Positions 1 through 8,530 of a stretch of 64,000 nucleotides of DNA are shown one piece after another. This stretch comes from Nitrospirillum viridazoti (GTDB lineage: Bacteria > Pseudomonadota > Alphaproteobacteria > Azospirillales > Azospirillaceae). The notes under the pieces are model-generated. The model saw only the letters and a program-made list of their open reading frames with translations, was not told where the DNA came from and made no database searches. The stretch lies in assembly GCF_007827975.1 (NCBI RefSeq), contig NZ_VITT01000003.1; one strand, 5' to 3'. The number at the start of each line of letters is the position of its first letter. Within the stretch, counting starts at the first letter, position 1. Position numbers and translations under genes: made by a program.

Positions 1-254
1 TGGCCGGCCAGCCCCCGGGCGGCTGGCTGCCCGACCAGAAGCTGACGCGGGAGGAGGCGCTGGCCGGTTTCACCCGCGACGCCGCCTATGCCGGCTTCAT
101 GGAGGGGGAGGTGGGCGCCCTGAAGCCGGGCCTGCGCGCCGACTTCGTCATCCTCAGCGCTGACCCCCTGACCGTGCCCCCGCGCCAGATCGCCGACATC
201 AAGCCGCTGTCCACCTGGGTGGACGGCCGGAAGGTGTACGAGGCCGGGAAGTAG
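1..254 (+). CDS. Amidohydrolase C-terminus (partial, 5' end outside window)
   Basis: The reading frame starts at base 3 and gives about 83 codons before the TAG at 252-254. The segment EGEVGALKPGLRADFVIL followed by a DPLTVPP stretch and a closing WVDGRKVYE is the typical C-terminal beta-sandwich strand pattern of the amidohydrolase 3 (YtcJ-like) family, metal-dependent hydrolases of amide or related bonds. The catalytic barrel with the metal ligands lies outside the window, so substrate cannot be judged. No terminator with a T-tract is visible after it; the next gene follows about 100 bases later. Confidence 0.75.
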   Translation, partial: AGQPPGGWLPDQKLTREEALAGFTRDAAYAGFMEGEVGALKPGLRADFVILSADPLTVPPRQIADIKPLSTWVDGRKVYEAGK

Positions 255-358
255 GATTTTAGTGCGCTGCCCGGGTTGTGCCCCTAGCGCACCACAATCG
301 CGCTGATAGAATGATCGCTAAGCCGCCACGATTGCGGCGGTGGAGATTGGGGGGGACA

Positions 359-1111
359 ATGCGCGCTGGGGTATTCGCTATTCTATTGATGGCGGGTCTG
401 TTGGCTGGAGCCGGGCGTGCGACCGCCGAGGAACAGGGGGGCGCTGCCGGGCCGACGGCGTCGGCGGATAAGGTTGATCATGAGGAGATGAGGCACCTGA
501 TCCGTGACGGCTTGCAGTTGCTGCAGTCTGGCCAGCCGCGCCAAGCCATCGACAGCGATTTCGATAAGATCATCGCCGCTTACGAGGCAGCTTATAAGGA
601 CGGCAAGGTGCAGGTCTATTCCATCGCCAATCCGGCGGAGGCGCTGGCCTACATGGCGATGGCGGCCAAGGACGGCAAGCATGCGGTGGCGCTGGACGAC
701 ACCTGGGCCTATGCCTTGTATTTCAAAGGTTATGCGCTGGTGGAAATGAGCGATCTCGCTGGAGGTGAGGCGGTTCTGCAGCAGGCCCAGGCACTGGCCC
801 CGTTCAATCCACAAATCATGATGGAACGGGCGAATATTCATAAGTTGCGGAAGGAATGGCCGCAGGCGATGGAGCTGTATCAAGCGGCCGCCGGCTTTGC
901 CAGCGGCTTCGCGCGGCCTGGGCTTGAAGCGGATATGGAGGCCAAGGCCAGCCATGGCATCGCCTACATCGATTCCGAGACAGGCAAGCTCGATGAAGCG
1001 GAAGCCATCTATAAGAAGTGCCTGGAGAAGAACCCGCAAGACGGCTACGCCAAGAATGAGCTGCAATTCATCGCTGGCCAGCGGGCGAAGCAAGCGCGAC
1101 AGGCCCAGTAA
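359..1111 (+). CDS. Secreted TPR-repeat protein (paralog 1)
   Basis: A 250-residue protein. The ATG at 359 is chosen because a strong purine run (GGGGGGA) precedes it and because it puts a signal peptide (MRAGVFAILLMAGLLAGAGRA) at the N-terminus; an upstream ATG at 278 would bury this. The body is helical with TPR-like motifs, e.g. WPQAMELYQAAAGFA and KLDEAEAIYKKCLEKNPQDG near the C-terminus. Its function is unknown; TPR domains mediate protein contacts, here probably in the periplasm. The next gene, 11 bases downstream, is a clear paralog: both carry a D..F.KIIAAYEA.Y core near residue 70 and end in a final TPR plus KNEL/KEEL..I. Substrate or partner cannot be inferred. Confidence 0.8.
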   Translation: MRAGVFAILLMAGLLAGAGRATAEEQGGAAGPTASADKVDHEEMRHLIRDGLQLLQSGQPRQAIDSDFDKIIAAYEAAYKDGKVQVYSIANPAEALAYMAMAAKDGKHAVALDDTWAYALYFKGYALVEMSDLAGGEAVLQQAQALAPFNPQIMMERANIHKLRKEWPQAMELYQAAAGFASGFARPGLEADMEAKASHGIAYIDSETGKLDEAEAIYKKCLEKNPQDGYAKNELQFIAGQRAKQARQAQ

Positions 1112-1122
1112 TGAGGTGAGAC

Positions 1123-1884
1123 GTGGGCCCGTTGCTGCGATGCTGTATCGTGATGATGGCCCTGGTGCCTGCGTCGGCGGCGGCCGTCCCGCCCGGGCCG
1201 GATCCGGCTGGCCAAGGCGCGGCACCGATACCGAGCGTTGACTTGGCGCCCGATCCCCGGCTGGCGGATGGCCTACAGGAAGGGCTGGCGGCTTTGCGCG
1301 GCGGGGACGCCCGCCTGGCCCTGGACGGCTATTTCAACAAGATCATTGCCGCCTACGAGGCGCGCTACCGCGACATCAAGGAACGTCTCTATTGTGCCCG
1401 CACCCAGGCCGAGGCGAGCCGCTATCTGAAAGAAGCGGCCGCCCGGCAACAAAGCGTGCGAATCGTGGAGGCAGGGCTGGTCCAGGCTTATGCCTACCGG
1501 GCTTATGAACTGATGGTACTGAACGACGCGGCGGGCGCGGTGGAGAGCCTGGAACGGGCACGCGACCTATTGCCAGGCAACGCCGCGATCCTGTCCCGTC
1601 TGGCGGCCCTCTACAAGGCGCAGCAGAAATTGCCCCAGGCGCTGGAGACCTATCAGGCGGCGGTGCCGGCCGCGTCCGAACTGTCGCCGGCGGACCGGCG
1701 GTGGGGGGAATTGTACGACGCTTATCACGGCCTGGGCGGCGTTTATGCGGCCATGGGTCGCCTGGACGAGGCTGCCGCGACCTACCAGCAATGTTTGGCG
1801 GTGCTGCCGGACGATGACGATGCCAAGGAGGAACTGGCCTATATCCGGCAGCGGCAAGCCAAGGCTCAAGACCGGAGCCCTTAG
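1123..1884 (+). CDS. Secreted TPR-repeat protein (paralog 2)
   Basis: A 253-residue protein starting at GTG 1123, preceded by GAGGTGAGAC; an ATG at 1153 is an alternative. The N-terminus is hydrophobic and Ala-rich (signal peptide). The core FNKIIAAYEARYRDIKERLY matches the upstream paralog, and two TPR units are visible (LPQALETYQAAVPAA and LDEAAATYQQCLAVLPDDDD). Eleven bases separate it from paralog 1, so the two are probably one transcript made by tandem duplication. Function not recognised; a periplasmic scaffolding role is only an inference from the TPRs. Confidence 0.8.
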   Translation: MGPLLRCCIVMMALVPASAAAVPPGPDPAGQGAAPIPSVDLAPDPRLADGLQEGLAALRGGDARLALDGYFNKIIAAYEARYRDIKERLYCARTQAEASRYLKEAAARQQSVRIVEAGLVQAYAYRAYELMVLNDAAGAVESLERARDLLPGNAAILSRLAALYKAQQKLPQALETYQAAVPAASELSPADRRWGELYDAYHGLGGVYAAMGRLDEAAATYQQCLAVLPDDDDAKEELAYIRQRQAKAQDRSP

Positions 1885-1986
1885 CCGACTTCACCCCGGC
1901 CAATAAGACGCTCAAGGATTCCTCGGGTTTTTCAGGCTGCCGCCGCTGGCAGAGTGGCGGCAACCTTCAAACCTGGGAGCCCATCC

Positions 1987-2685
1987 ATGACCCAATCCGC
2001 CGAACCCACCTTGACCCAGATGTTCGCCGACCTGCACGCCCATCGGGTGGCGACCATGGATCCGGCCCAGCTGCAGATCAACATCGACCAGCGGCGCGAA
2101 CTGGTGGAGACGGCCGACCGCGCCGCCTTCGTCCGGCCGGGTGACCGGCTGGTAGGCGAGGTGCTGCAGGATGTGGAGGGTGGCACGCTGCACCTGGGCG
2201 CCCTGCTGGCGCGGGGGCCGGTGGTGCTGGTCTTCTTCCGCTTCGCCACCTGTCCCGCCTGCAACATCGCGCTGCCCTATTACCAGCGCCATCTGGAGCC
2301 GGGCCTGCGCGCCCTGGGCGCCCAGCTGGTGGCGGCCAGCCCGCAGGTGCCGGAGCGCCTGGTGGAGATCAAGCGCCGCCACGGCCTGACCTTCACCGTG
2401 GCCAGCGACCGCGACAACGCCCTGGGACGCCGTCTGGGCATCGTCTTCACCGCCAACGCCGCCTCCCAGGCCAGCCAGCTGGCCAAGGGCACGTCCCTGG
2501 GCGAGGTCACGGGCACCGGCACCTGGGACCTGCCCATGCCCACGGTGGTGGTGCTGGGCCGCGACGGTGTGGTGCGCTATGCCGATGTCAGTCCCGACTG
2601 GCTGGTCAGGACCGAACCGGGCCCTGTGCTGGATGCCGTGCGCGCTGTCGTGGTGGAAGAGGCGGCCCGCCGCGCGGCCGAATAG
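1987..2685 (+). CDS. Peroxiredoxin-like (AhpC/TSA family) thiol protein
   Basis: A 232-residue protein. The ATG at 1987 has GGGAG nine bases upstream; a GTG at 1954 in the same frame lacks this. The thioredoxin fold begins around residue 65, with FFRFATCPACNIALPYY giving a CxxC pair (Cys89, Cys92). This fits the peroxiredoxin-like subgroup that reduces peroxides or acts as a thiol oxidoreductase in the cytoplasm. There is no signal peptide. The C-terminal half has the expected DLPMPTVVVLGRDGVVRYAD strand pair. Substrate not determined. It converges on a leftward gene ending at 2730. Confidence 0.8.
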   Translation: MTQSAEPTLTQMFADLHAHRVATMDPAQLQINIDQRRELVETADRAAFVRPGDRLVGEVLQDVEGGTLHLGALLARGPVVLVFFRFATCPACNIALPYYQRHLEPGLRALGAQLVAASPQVPERLVEIKRRHGLTFTVASDRDNALGRRLGIVFTANAASQASQLAKGTSLGEVTGTGTWDLPMPTVVVLGRDGVVRYADVSPDWLVRTEPGPVLDAVRAVVVEEAARRAAE

Positions 2686-2698
2686 GAAGCTTTTCCGT

Positions 2699-2740
2699 CA
2701 TCCTTGGGGCCCATCATCCCTGGGCCCCCTCATCCTTGGG
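2699..2740. repeat. Three tandem 16-bp units between convergent genes
   Basis: CATCCTTGGG, CATCCCTGGG and CATCCTTGGG start at 2699, 2715 and 2731, an exact 16-base period. The middle part also folds: GGGGCCC at 2706-2712 pairs with GGGCCCC at 2722-2728. The third unit runs into the last codons of the leftward membrane protein gene. The hairpin lies between two convergent genes and may act as a bidirectional transcription stop, though there is no long T-tract. Confidence 0.6.
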
Positions 2741-3338
2741 CTAAGCGCGCCCTGTCGCCGCGTGGTGACGGGCGCGGCAGATCTTCCGCCGCCAGGCGCA
2801 CGGTGGCGACGGCCAGCGGCACCACGGTCAGGGTCAGCAGCACGTAGACGCCGCCGATGGCCAGGGCGTAGCCGGTCATGGCGCCCAGGTGCCGCACACA
2901 CCAGCCCACCAGGTCGCCCAGTGGGCCGGGGCCGTTCTCCGCCAGGCTCCAGTTGTTGGCGGCGGCGACCATACGCAGGACCACGAAGGCCTGAGCATAG
3001 GCGATGGCATGCAGGGGCGCGCGGTCCAACCATCGCCACGGGTTGACGTAGAGCCGCAGGAAGGAGCGTCGCGGTCGGCACAACCAGCGCGGTTCCACGT
3101 TGTGGGCGTGGGCGATGCCGAAAAGATAGAGCGCGGTCAGGAAGACGGCGCCCAGGCCGGTGGCGATCCAGGAGCGCGCCAGGGCCAAGCCGTCCGGCGC
3201 TGCCAGGAAGCTGTTGCCCTCATGCACGCCATAGGCGCGCAATGCCAACAACGTCGTCCAGATATCGGCGCCGCTGGCCACCAGATAGGCGAGCAGGTAT
3301 TGCAGGGCGGATGAGGCCAGGCGGCTGCGTCGGGTCAT
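2730..3338 (-). CDS. Multipass membrane protein of unknown function (DUF5658-like)
   Basis: A 202-residue protein. The start at 3338 overlaps the stop of the upstream merR-type gene by four bases (ATGA), so the two are translationally coupled; a longer frame exists upstream but runs through that gene. Membrane segments are visible near residues 10-30, 50-75, 105-125 and 160-190. The pattern D..TT.LALR.YGVHEGNSFL in the first helices resembles the D-x-x-T/E-x-N arrangement of DUF5658-like proteins, but this is a weak match by eye. Coupling to a MerR regulator suggests it is the regulator's main target or partner. No enzymatic motif seen. Confidence 0.65.
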   Translation of the reverse strand: MTRRSRLASSALQYLLAYLVASGADIWTTLLALRAYGVHEGNSFLAAPDGLALARSWIATGLGAVFLTALYLFGIAHAHNVEPRWLCRPRRSFLRLYVNPWRWLDRAPLHAIAYAQAFVVLRMVAAANNWSLAENGPGPLGDLVGWCVRHLGAMTGYALAIGGVYVLLTLTVVPLAVATVRLAAEDLPRPSPRGDRARLAQG

Positions 3339-4165
3339 GCTTTCTCTCCCGGCAAGGTCTTGGGTGGAGTGGTGGCCAACGCTTCGGTTAGGAAGGTGAA
3401 GGCGGCCGACAGGGGGGAGGCGGTCTGGAAGTCCTGGGCCAGTTGCCGCATGTCGGTCCCGAAGGTGGCGGACAGCGCCTCGCCGTTGGCTTCTCCCACC
3501 AGCGCAACGATCTCCCGCCACTCCCGCGCCAGATCCCGCACCGCCGGTGACGCGGCGGTGTGGTTGGCCTGGCGCAGACGCTCGGCGGTGGTCAGCGCCT
3601 GGGAGATGCGGTGGCGCAAGGTGGGCAGATCCACGCCTGTGCCCTTCAGCCGTTCCGCCATCGACAGGCGCAGGCGGGCGATCTCCGGCTCCAGGCCCCG
3701 GCTCTCCACCAACTCGATCAGTAGCCGGCGCACGTCGTCGGTGGTCAGCGTCTGGGGGGCGGTGGCCTGGCGGGCCAGGTTGATCAGTTCATCCACCGAC
3801 AGGGGCTCGCCTGCGGCCAGGCGCTGGCGGGCGTGCGTTACGGCGTCCAAGCGCTGGCGCAGGGCCGCGATCTGGTTCTCCAGATGGCGGCTTTGCAGGC
3901 CCAGGGTCTGGATCAGGTCGGCGCCGTCGCCGGCCAGCACCTCGCCGATCTGGCGCAGCGACAGGCCCAAGCCCTTCAGCGCCAGGATTTGGTGCAGCCG
4001 TGCCAAGTCCTCGCGGGTATAGCGGCGCCAGCCGCCGGCGCGCCGTTCGGGCGTCAGCAGGCCGGCGCGTTCATAGACGCGCAACGCCTTGGGCGTGACG
4101 CCCAGTTTGGTGGCGACGTCGCCGGGGCCGAGGCCGGCAGTGGCGGGGGGCTTTCTCTGTTCCAT
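3335..4165 (-). CDS. MerR-family transcriptional regulator
   Basis: 276 residues. The N-terminal winged helix spans about residues 12-82 (GDVATKLGVTPKALRVYERAGLL, then GWRRYTREDLARLHQI), the standard MerR DNA-binding unit with RRY in the wing. A long coiled-coil dimerisation helix follows (SRHLENQIAALRQRLDAV). The C-terminal ~150 residues are helical and lack a Cys metal-binding loop, so it probably senses a small molecule or protein rather than a metal. It is coupled (ATGA overlap) to a membrane protein downstream. Confidence 0.85.
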   Translation of the reverse strand: MEQRKPPATAGLGPGDVATKLGVTPKALRVYERAGLLTPERRAGGWRRYTREDLARLHQILALKGLGLSLRQIGEVLAGDGADLIQTLGLQSRHLENQIAALRQRLDAVTHARQRLAAGEPLSVDELINLARQATAPQTLTTDDVRRLLIELVESRGLEPEIARLRLSMAERLKGTGVDLPTLRHRISQALTTAERLRQANHTAASPAVRDLAREWREIVALVGEANGEALSATFGTDMRQLAQDFQTASPLSAAFTFLTEALATTPPKTLPGEKA

Positions 4166-4291
4166 AAGGCCAGCGTAGAACCGGACCCAAGGTCCGGTGC
4201 AAGCGCCTCTTGGTATCTTCCCGCACGATCCCTGAACCGTCCCCGCATGGGCCGTCTGCGGGCGTGTGCGGTTTGAGGTCTGCGGTTTCCG

Positions 4292-4319
4292 TTGACTTCG
4301 GTTCCGCGCTGCTTATAGT
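4292..4319 (+). promoter_or_regulatory. Sigma70-type promoter of rpsD
   Basis: TTGACT at 4292-4297 and TATAGT at 4314-4319 with a 16-base spacer, about 150 bases upstream of the rpsD start. This is the only good match in the 4166-4466 gap; the remaining leader (4320-4466) has no ORF of note and could hold a ribosomal-protein leader structure. Confidence 0.6.
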
Positions 4320-4466
4320 GCCGGCCTTCCCTTCCCGGGAAGGTGGGTCCGGGGGATCTCTCCCCTTGTCCCCGTCCATGGGTTCCGTTCCGGATTGTTG
4401 CCGGAATGGGGCGCCGTGGAACTACCGGGACAACAAGCCGCGACAGCGGCACTCTGGAGCTTAGAG

Positions 4467-5081
4467 ATGAGCAAGCGTTTAGAGTCCAAGTACAAGATTG
4501 ACCGCCGCCTTGGCGTCAACCTGTGGGGCCGTGCCAAGAGCCCGGTCAACCGCCGCGAATACGGCCCCGGCCAGCACGGCCAGCGCCGCAAGAAGCCGTC
4601 CGACTTCGGCCTGCAGCTGATGGCCAAGCAGAAGCTGAAGGGCTACTACGCCAACATCGGCGAGCGCCAGTTCCGCCGCATCTACCAGGAAGCCGTCCGT
4701 CGCCGTGGCGACACCGGCGAGAACCTGATCCAGCTGCTGGAGCGTCGCCTGGACGCCGTGGTCTACCGCATGAAGTTCGCGCCGACGCCGTTCGCGTCGC
4801 GCCAGATCATCAACCACGGCCACATCCTGGTGAACGGCAAGCGCCTGAACATCGCCTCCTACCGCGTGAAGGACGGCGACGTCATCGAGGTCCGTCAGAA
4901 GGCCAAGCAGTTCGCCATCATCCTGGAGGCTGTCGCCTCGGGTGAGCGCGACATTCCCGAGTATGTGCAGGTCGACACCGGCGCGCTGAAGGGCACCTTC
5001 GTCCGCGCCCCGAACCTGGCCGACGTGCCGTACCCGGTGACCATGGAACCGAACCTGGTGGTCGAGTACTACTCGCGCTAA
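4467..5081 (+). CDS. rpsD: 30S ribosomal protein S4 (uS4)
   Basis: 204 residues, the usual alphaproteobacterial length. It starts at ATG 4467, with GGAG at 4456-4459; the longer frame from 4395 has no ribosome site. The N-terminal MSKRLESKYKIDRRLGVNLW is the typical alphaproteobacterial form lacking zinc cysteines. The S4 RNA-binding domain is visible around residues 94-155 (LERRLDAVVYRMKFAPT, then QIINHGHILVNGK). It is a primary 16S rRNA binder nucleating 30S assembly. Monocistronic here, with its own promoter and a strong terminator. Confidence 0.98.
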   Translation: MSKRLESKYKIDRRLGVNLWGRAKSPVNRREYGPGQHGQRRKKPSDFGLQLMAKQKLKGYYANIGERQFRRIYQEAVRRRGDTGENLIQLLERRLDAVVYRMKFAPTPFASRQIINHGHILVNGKRLNIASYRVKDGDVIEVRQKAKQFAIILEAVASGERDIPEYVQVDTGALKGTFVRAPNLADVPYPVTMEPNLVVEYYSR

Positions 5082-5110
5082 TCCAGGGTCCTCCGGGAAC
5101 CGACAAGATC

Positions 5111-5144
5111 AGGCCGCGCCCCTCGGGACGCGGCCTTTTCTTTT
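5111..5144 (+). terminator. Rho-independent terminator of rpsD
   Basis: AGGCCGCG (5111-5118) pairs perfectly with CGCGGCCT (5129-5136) across a 10-base loop and is followed by TTTTCTTTT. It lies 30 bases after the rpsD stop. Confidence 0.9.
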
Positions 5145-5174
5145 GGCGCGGCCCGGGTGGCGCGGTCCGGGCCT

Positions 5175-5729
5175 TCAGCTCCGGTGGCGGAGGCGGGGCG
5201 TCATGCGATCCATGATCCGGTCGCGCCACAGGAAGACGTGGACGGCCACGGCGGCCAAGTGCGCCCCCACCACGATCAGCAGCACGGTCACCAGGGTTTC
5301 ATGCACTTCGCCCAAGGCCCGGCCGACGGCGGAGCCCGTGGCCACCAGCGCCGGCAGGTCCAGGATGCCGAACAGGGTCACGGGCCAGCCGCGCCGCGAC
5401 GCGTCGGCCCATCCGGTCAGCACCAGAGCGAAGACCAGCAGGTACAGCAGGCCGTGCACGGCCGCCGCCGCCTTGTGCTGCCAGGCCGGCAGGCCGGGAT
5501 CGGCGGGCGGCTGGGGCGTCAGCACCCGCCAGGCCAGGCGCAGGGCCATGATCGCGCCGATGGCCACGCCGAACGACAGGTGCAGGTTGACCAAGCCCTC
5601 CGGCGGCATGCCGCGGCGCAGCTCCGGCATGGTCCAGCCCAACGCGTATTGCACCACCAGCAGGGCCACCACCAGCCAGTGGAACCCCTTCATGGCGCCG
5701 CCGTACTCGGCCAAGGGTGAGCGATCCAT
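5175..5729 (-). CDS. Cytochrome b561 (CybB-like membrane haem b protein)
   Basis: 184 residues with four predicted membrane helices (about 14-32, 50-70, 90-108, 142-166). Candidate haem ligands are His17 (KGFHWL), His50 (LVNLHLSFG), His92 (AVHGLLYLL), His143, His157 and His164, matching the bacterial b561 pattern. Members pass electrons between quinol and periplasmic acceptors or superoxide. The ATG at 5729 lies 18 bases after the stop of the P-type ATPase gene, so the two probably share a transcript. Confidence 0.85.
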   Translation of the reverse strand: MDRSPLAEYGGAMKGFHWLVVALLVVQYALGWTMPELRRGMPPEGLVNLHLSFGVAIGAIMALRLAWRVLTPQPPADPGLPAWQHKAAAAVHGLLYLLVFALVLTGWADASRRGWPVTLFGILDLPALVATGSAVGRALGEVHETLVTVLLIVVGAHLAAVAVHVFLWRDRIMDRMTPRLRHRS

Positions 5730-5747
5730 TTGTTTACTCCTTCCAGG

Positions 5748-8282
5748 TCAACGGCGCAGGTGATCGGCCCAAAGGGGCTTCACCACCTCCAGGGCCAGCA
5801 CCATGACGACGGCGGCGGCGAAGGCCACGGCCAGGTCGTCGGCATGCAGGGGCCCGAAGGCGAACAGGGCGGCCGCGGGCGGCCAGGCGAGGGTGGCCGC
5901 CAGGACCGCGCCCATGACCGCCAGCACCGTCCATAGCGCGGTGTTGGGCCGCAGCAGCGCCGTCAGGGGCGAGGCCGCGAAGGAGCGGTTGACCAGCACC
6001 AGGCCGAAATTGACCAGCATGAGGGCGACGAAGGCCAGCGCGCGGGCCTGGTCGGCCGGCATGCCGCCGTTCAACGCGGCCATGAACAGCACCGCCACGA
6101 CGGCGAAGGCGACGAGGCCTTGGGCCAGGCTCCACAGCACCAGCGCGCGGGAAAACAGGGTGCTGCCCGGCGGGCGGGGGGGCCGGCGCATGATGTCCGC
6201 CTCCGACCGTTCCGCTTCGAAGACGATGGAGCAGACGGGGTCGATCACCATTTCCAGGAAGGCGATGTGCACGGGGGGCAGCAGCAGCGGCAGGTCCAGC
6301 GCCAGCGGCAGCAGCGCCAGGCCGGCAATGGGCACATGGACCGCCAGGATGTACCCCATGGCCTTGCGCAGATTGTCATAGATGCGCCGTCCCAGCCGGA
6401 TGGTGTGGACGATGGACCCGAAGTCGTCGTCCAACAGCACCAGGGACGCCGCCTCGCGCGCGACGTCCGTGCCACGGCCGCCCATGGCGATGCCGATGTC
6501 CGCCGCCTTCAGCGACGGCGCGTCGTTCACGCCGTCCCCGGTCATGGCCACGATCTGGCCGTCCGCCTGCAGGGCCTTCACGATCGCCAGCTTGTGCGCG
6601 GGGCGGGTGCGGGCGAACAGGGCGGCCCCCCGGACGCGGGCCGCCTGTTCCTCGGGCGGCCGGCCATCCAGTTCCGCCCCGGTAACCAGGGGGCCGTCGG
6701 GCAGGCCAGCCTGGACGGCGATGGCGCGGGCGGTGACGGGGTAATCCCCCGTGATCATCACCACGCGGACGCCCGCCGACAGGCAATCCCGCACCGCCGC
6801 CGGCACCTCCGCCCGCAGCGGGTCGCTGAAGCCCACCAGGCCCAGCAGGTGGCAAGGATAGTCGCGGCGGTCGGCGGGCAGCGGGCCGTGCGCCTCGCCG
6901 CCGGCGACGGCCAGCACGCGCATGCCGTCGCCGGCCAGGCCGTCCACGGCGCGCAGCATCGCCGCATGCGCCTGCCGATCCAGCCGGCATAGCGCCGCCA
7001 CCGCCTCCGGCCCGCCCTTGGCCGCCACGATGGCCCCGCCCTGCGGCGGCTGCCAGACCTGGGTCACCGCCGGCAGGCCCGGCTCCAGCCCATGTTCCCG
7101 CGCCAGGACCCAAGAGGGCTCCGGCGGATGCAGGCCCAGGCGTTCGCCCAGGTCGTGGAAGGCGCGCTCCATGGGGTCGAACGGGGTGGGGGCGCTGGCC
7201 AGGATGCCATGCCACACCAGCGTGCGGATGGCGGCGGCGGCCTTCGCATCCCCGGGCATCAGGCGTCGCGCCAGGTCGCCGGCGTCCCGTATCTCGGCGA
7301 TGGCCATGCGGTTTTGCGTCAGGGTTCCGGTCTTGTCCGTGCACAGCACCGTGGCGGCGCCGAGCGCCTCGATCGCTGCGGCGCGGCGGGTCAGGACCCG
7401 TGCCCGCGACAGGCGCCACGCCCCCATGACCATGAACACGGTCAGCACCAGGGGGAATTCCTCCGGGATCATCGACATGGTCACGGCCAGTCCGGCGAGC
7501 GCGCCTTGCAGCCAGCTTCCCCGCGCCAGGCCGTAAAGCACCATGACCAGGACGCTGACGGCCAGTCCGGCCACAGCCACGCCGCGGACCAGGCGGCGGG
7601 TCTGCCGATTGAGGCGGGTGGGCTCCGGATGGATTCCCCCGAGGGCCAGACCGATCTTGCCGATTTCACTGTGACGGCCCGTGGCGATGGTGGCGCCGCA
7701 GCCGCGGCCGCGCACCACCAGGGTGCCGGAAAAGGCCAGGGGCAGGTCGTCGCCCCCAGGGGCGGCGGCACCGTCGTCCGGGCCGCCGGGGCGTTTGCGC
7801 ACCGGCGCGGATTCCCCGGTCAGCAGGGATTCGTCCACCTCCAGATCCTGGGTGGACAGGAGGTGGATGTCGGCCGGTACCCGGTCGCCCTCCTCCAGGA
7901 ACACGATGTCGCCGGGCACCACCTCCCGTCCCGGAATACGGACGCGCGCGCCATCGCGCAGCACCTGGGCCCGGGGGCTGGTCAGGGTGCGCAGCGTGTC
8001 CAGTACCCGCTCGCTCCGGCTTTCCTGGGCGGCGGCGATGCCCACCGACGCGGTGGCGAAGGCCAGCAGCATCAGGCCTTCGCGCAGGTCGCCCAGCACC
8101 AGATAGATAAGGGCGCTGGCCACCAGCAGGCCGAACATGGGTTCAGCCAGGATACCCAGCAGGATGCGGAGGAAGGGGCGCCTGTCCGGCCGGGGCAGTT
8201 CGTTGTAGCCCTCGGCCACCAGCCGCCGTGCCGCTTCCGTGGCGGACAATCCGGCGGTCGGAACTGGGTCGCGCGGCATCAT
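5748..8282 (-). CDS. P-type (P2-like) cation-transporting ATPase
   Basis: 844 residues from ATG 8282 (another ATG follows at 8279; the ribosome site is weak, and upstream codons to 8405 look non-coding). Domains in order are: N-terminal cation-ATPase domain (LSATEAARRLVAEGYNELP), actuator domain with LTGES near 154-158, the membrane PEEFP motif (SMIPEEFPLVLTVF), phosphorylation site DKTGTLT with Asp316, the hinge MTGDGVNDAPSLK, then four to six C-terminal helices with a DPVCSIVFEAE stretch. This is the architecture of Ca2+/cation exporters. Ion specificity cannot be set from sequence by eye; no N-terminal CxxC metal-binding domain is present, arguing against Cu/Zn transport. The cytochrome b561 gene follows closely. 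Confidence 0.88.
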   Translation of the reverse strand: MMPRDPVPTAGLSATEAARRLVAEGYNELPRPDRRPFLRILLGILAEPMFGLLVASALIYLVLGDLREGLMLLAFATASVGIAAAQESRSERVLDTLRTLTSPRAQVLRDGARVRIPGREVVPGDIVFLEEGDRVPADIHLLSTQDLEVDESLLTGESAPVRKRPGGPDDGAAAPGGDDLPLAFSGTLVVRGRGCGATIATGRHSEIGKIGLALGGIHPEPTRLNRQTRRLVRGVAVAGLAVSVLVMVLYGLARGSWLQGALAGLAVTMSMIPEEFPLVLTVFMVMGAWRLSRARVLTRRAAAIEALGAATVLCTDKTGTLTQNRMAIAEIRDAGDLARRLMPGDAKAAAAIRTLVWHGILASAPTPFDPMERAFHDLGERLGLHPPEPSWVLAREHGLEPGLPAVTQVWQPPQGGAIVAAKGGPEAVAALCRLDRQAHAAMLRAVDGLAGDGMRVLAVAGGEAHGPLPADRRDYPCHLLGLVGFSDPLRAEVPAAVRDCLSAGVRVVMITGDYPVTARAIAVQAGLPDGPLVTGAELDGRPPEEQAARVRGAALFARTRPAHKLAIVKALQADGQIVAMTGDGVNDAPSLKAADIGIAMGGRGTDVAREAASLVLLDDDFGSIVHTIRLGRRIYDNLRKAMGYILAVHVPIAGLALLPLALDLPLLLPPVHIAFLEMVIDPVCSIVFEAERSEADIMRRPPRPPGSTLFSRALVLWSLAQGLVAFAVVAVLFMAALNGGMPADQARALAFVALMLVNFGLVLVNRSFAASPLTALLRPNTALWTVLAVMGAVLAATLAWPPAAALFAFGPLHADDLAVAFAAAVVMVLALEVVKPLWADHLRR

Positions 8283-8530
8283 GGCACCGGGGCGGATACG
8301 GTGGTCAGGCGAACGCAGTGTACCCGGGGCAGGGGTGGCGGCGTTGATACAGATCAGATGACATCTCCCGGTGTCGGCCCGGGACACGCCCCCGACGCTT
8401 GCCATCCGCGGCCATGCCCGCGCCTCTTTGCCGCGTGGCCATCCGGGACGTGGCCTTTTCTTTTGGTTGTGGCAATGCGATGCTGTGCCCTCACACCAGC
8501 AGAGGCCGGCAGGGCCAGCGGGGGAGCGGC

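Noticed and set aside
8431..8465. Apparent terminator with TTTTCTTTT upstream of the VOC gene
   Set aside because: GTGGCC occurs twice in direct, not inverted, orientation; only a five-pair stem (GGCCA/TGGCC) can form.
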